Below, piece after piece: positions 5,342 to 6,153 of a stretch of DNA of 6,153 nt. How positions within the stretch are numbered: position 1 is the first letter of the stretch; each line of letters opens with the position of its first letter. The translations under genes were made by a program, and so were the position numbers. The notes below the pieces were generated by a model. That model made no database searches. It worked only from the letters and a program-made list of their open reading frames with translations, and was not told the origin of the DNA. Source of the stretch: an uncultured Methylophaga sp. (GTDB lineage Bacteria; Pseudomonadota; Gammaproteobacteria; Nitrosococcales; Methylophagaceae); contig CANRLD010000108.1 in NCBI GenBank assembly GCA_947631375.1, positions 1 to 6,153 on the forward strand, read 5' to 3'.

Positions 5342-6153
5342 ATGACTCAAACTGCACCACTTGTACTTGTTGATGGATCTTCGTACCTCTATCGCGCCTA
5401 TCATGCGATGCCGCCGTTGACCAATAGCCAAGGCGAATCGACCGGCACCATTTACGGTGTCATTAATATGCTGCGGAAATTACTGCGCGACTATCAACCG
5501 AAACATATGGCCGTGGTGTTTGACGCCAAGGGCAAGACGTTCCGTAACGATCTCTACAGTGACTACAAAGCTACTCGCCCGCCTATGCCCGACGATCTGC
5601 GTGAGCAGATTGCTCCTATTCATGACATCGTTAAAGCCATGGGCCTCCCGCTGCTGGTCATTGATAATGTTGAAGCCGATGATGTGATCGGCACACTGGC
5701 GAGACAAGCCACAGAATCTGGCATAGAAACCATCATTTCCACCAGCGATAAAGACATGGCGCAGCTGGTTAGTGAACACGTCACTCTGGTCAACACCATG
5801 ACCAGCACGATTACCGATATAAGCGGCGTACAAGCAAAGTTTGGATTGAAACCCAGTCAAATCATTGATTATCTGGCTTTGATGGGTGACAAGGTCGATA
5901 ACATTCCCGGGGTTGAAAGTGTCGGTCCCAAAACAGCAACCAAACTGCTGCAGCAATACGGCAGTCTGCAAGGCGTGATGGATCATGCTGATGAGATAAA
6001 AGGCAAACTGGGTGAAAAGCTGCGCGCCGCACTGGCAGAGTTACCACTGTCTTATGAACTGGCGACGATCAAGCTTGATGTTGCTCTCGATTGCACACCG
6101 GAAACGCTGGACATTCAACCCATCGATCACGATAAGTTGACAGACTTATATCG
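5342..6153 (+). CDS. polA: DNA polymerase I, N-terminal 5'-3' exonuclease domain (runs off the right edge)
   Basis: PolA fills gaps and removes RNA primers in replication and repair. The 270 codons present cover the 5'-3' exonuclease (FEN-type) domain; the proofreading and polymerase domains lie beyond the window. The start ATG gives MTQTAPLVLVDGSSYLYRAY with metal-binding Asp11. Further acidic residues appear in VVFDAKGKTFR (Asp61), EADDVIG (Glu111, Asp113, Asp114), STSDKDM (Asp136, Asp138) and MGDKVDNIPG (Asp183, Asp186). The helix-hairpin-helix GVESVGPKTATKLL follows. Arg/Tyr-rich DLYSDYKATRPPMPDDL is the usual arch region. The frame is uninterrupted to the edge. The start is clear by family; a weak AGG (5328-5330) lies 11 bases ahead. 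The gene diverges from the DUF2782 gene, with 92 bases between the two ATGs. Confidence 0.97.
   Translation, partial: MTQTAPLVLVDGSSYLYRAYHAMPPLTNSQGESTGTIYGVINMLRKLLRDYQPKHMAVVFDAKGKTFRNDLYSDYKATRPPMPDDLREQIAPIHDIVKAMGLPLLVIDNVEADDVIGTLARQATESGIETIISTSDKDMAQLVSEHVTLVNTMTSTITDISGVQAKFGLKPSQIIDYLALMGDKVDNIPGVESVGPKTATKLLQQYGSLQGVMDHADEIKGKLGEKLRAALAELPLSYELATIKLDVALDCTPETLDIQPIDHDKLTDLY

Noticed and set aside
5480..5986. 168-residue minus-strand ORF opposite polA
   Set aside because: It is antisense to the well-conserved exonuclease domain and shows no motif or ribosome site. It is a coding shadow, as are the other small ORFs opposite hldE, waaC and thrB.

Overview
The window comes from a gammaproteobacterium-like genome of roughly 50% GC. 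The order polA / DUF2782 gene / thrB (aminoglycoside-phosphotransferase-type homoserine kinase) is, from memory, the arrangement seen in Pseudomonas and related Gammaproteobacteria. The hldE and waaC genes show a Gram-negative outer membrane with heptose-containing LPS. I cannot name the genus.

Left part (1 to about 740): the tail of an integron gene-cassette array. Bases 2-58 are the last codons of one cassette gene, and its TAA stop lies inside a complete attC recombination site (53-136). The attC has paired outer and inner boxes, the AAA/GGC central spacers and one unpaired base in the L'' arm. A second cassette starts at 131 and carries a two-membrane-segment, coiled-coil protein of unknown function (GTG start at 161). 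This cassette never reaches its own attC. At about 731-741 it runs abruptly into the 3' half of a corA magnesium/cobalt transporter gene (to 1220) in a different reading frame. Arginine codon use changes at the same place. This looks like a deletion scar joining the end of the array to the chromosome.

Middle (1221-1383): 163 bases without a gene between converging units. It holds an 8-base tandem motif (CCACAGAG/ACACAGAG on the minus strand) just past the hldE stop and only weak inverted repeats.

Right part (1384-5249, minus strand): a compact four-gene unit in the order DUF2782 secreted protein, thrB, waaC, hldE, with gaps of only 27-31 bases. It joins a small envelope protein, threonine synthesis and two successive roles in LPS inner-core assembly: HldE makes the activated heptose precursor and WaaC transfers heptose to Kdo-lipid A. 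A plausible extended -10 promoter lies just upstream of the first gene. Divergently, polA starts at 5342 and runs off the right edge, so only its 5'-3' exonuclease domain is present.

Most of the right side is ordinary housekeeping DNA. The notable part is the left: an intact attC and a truncated cassette fused to a broken corA.
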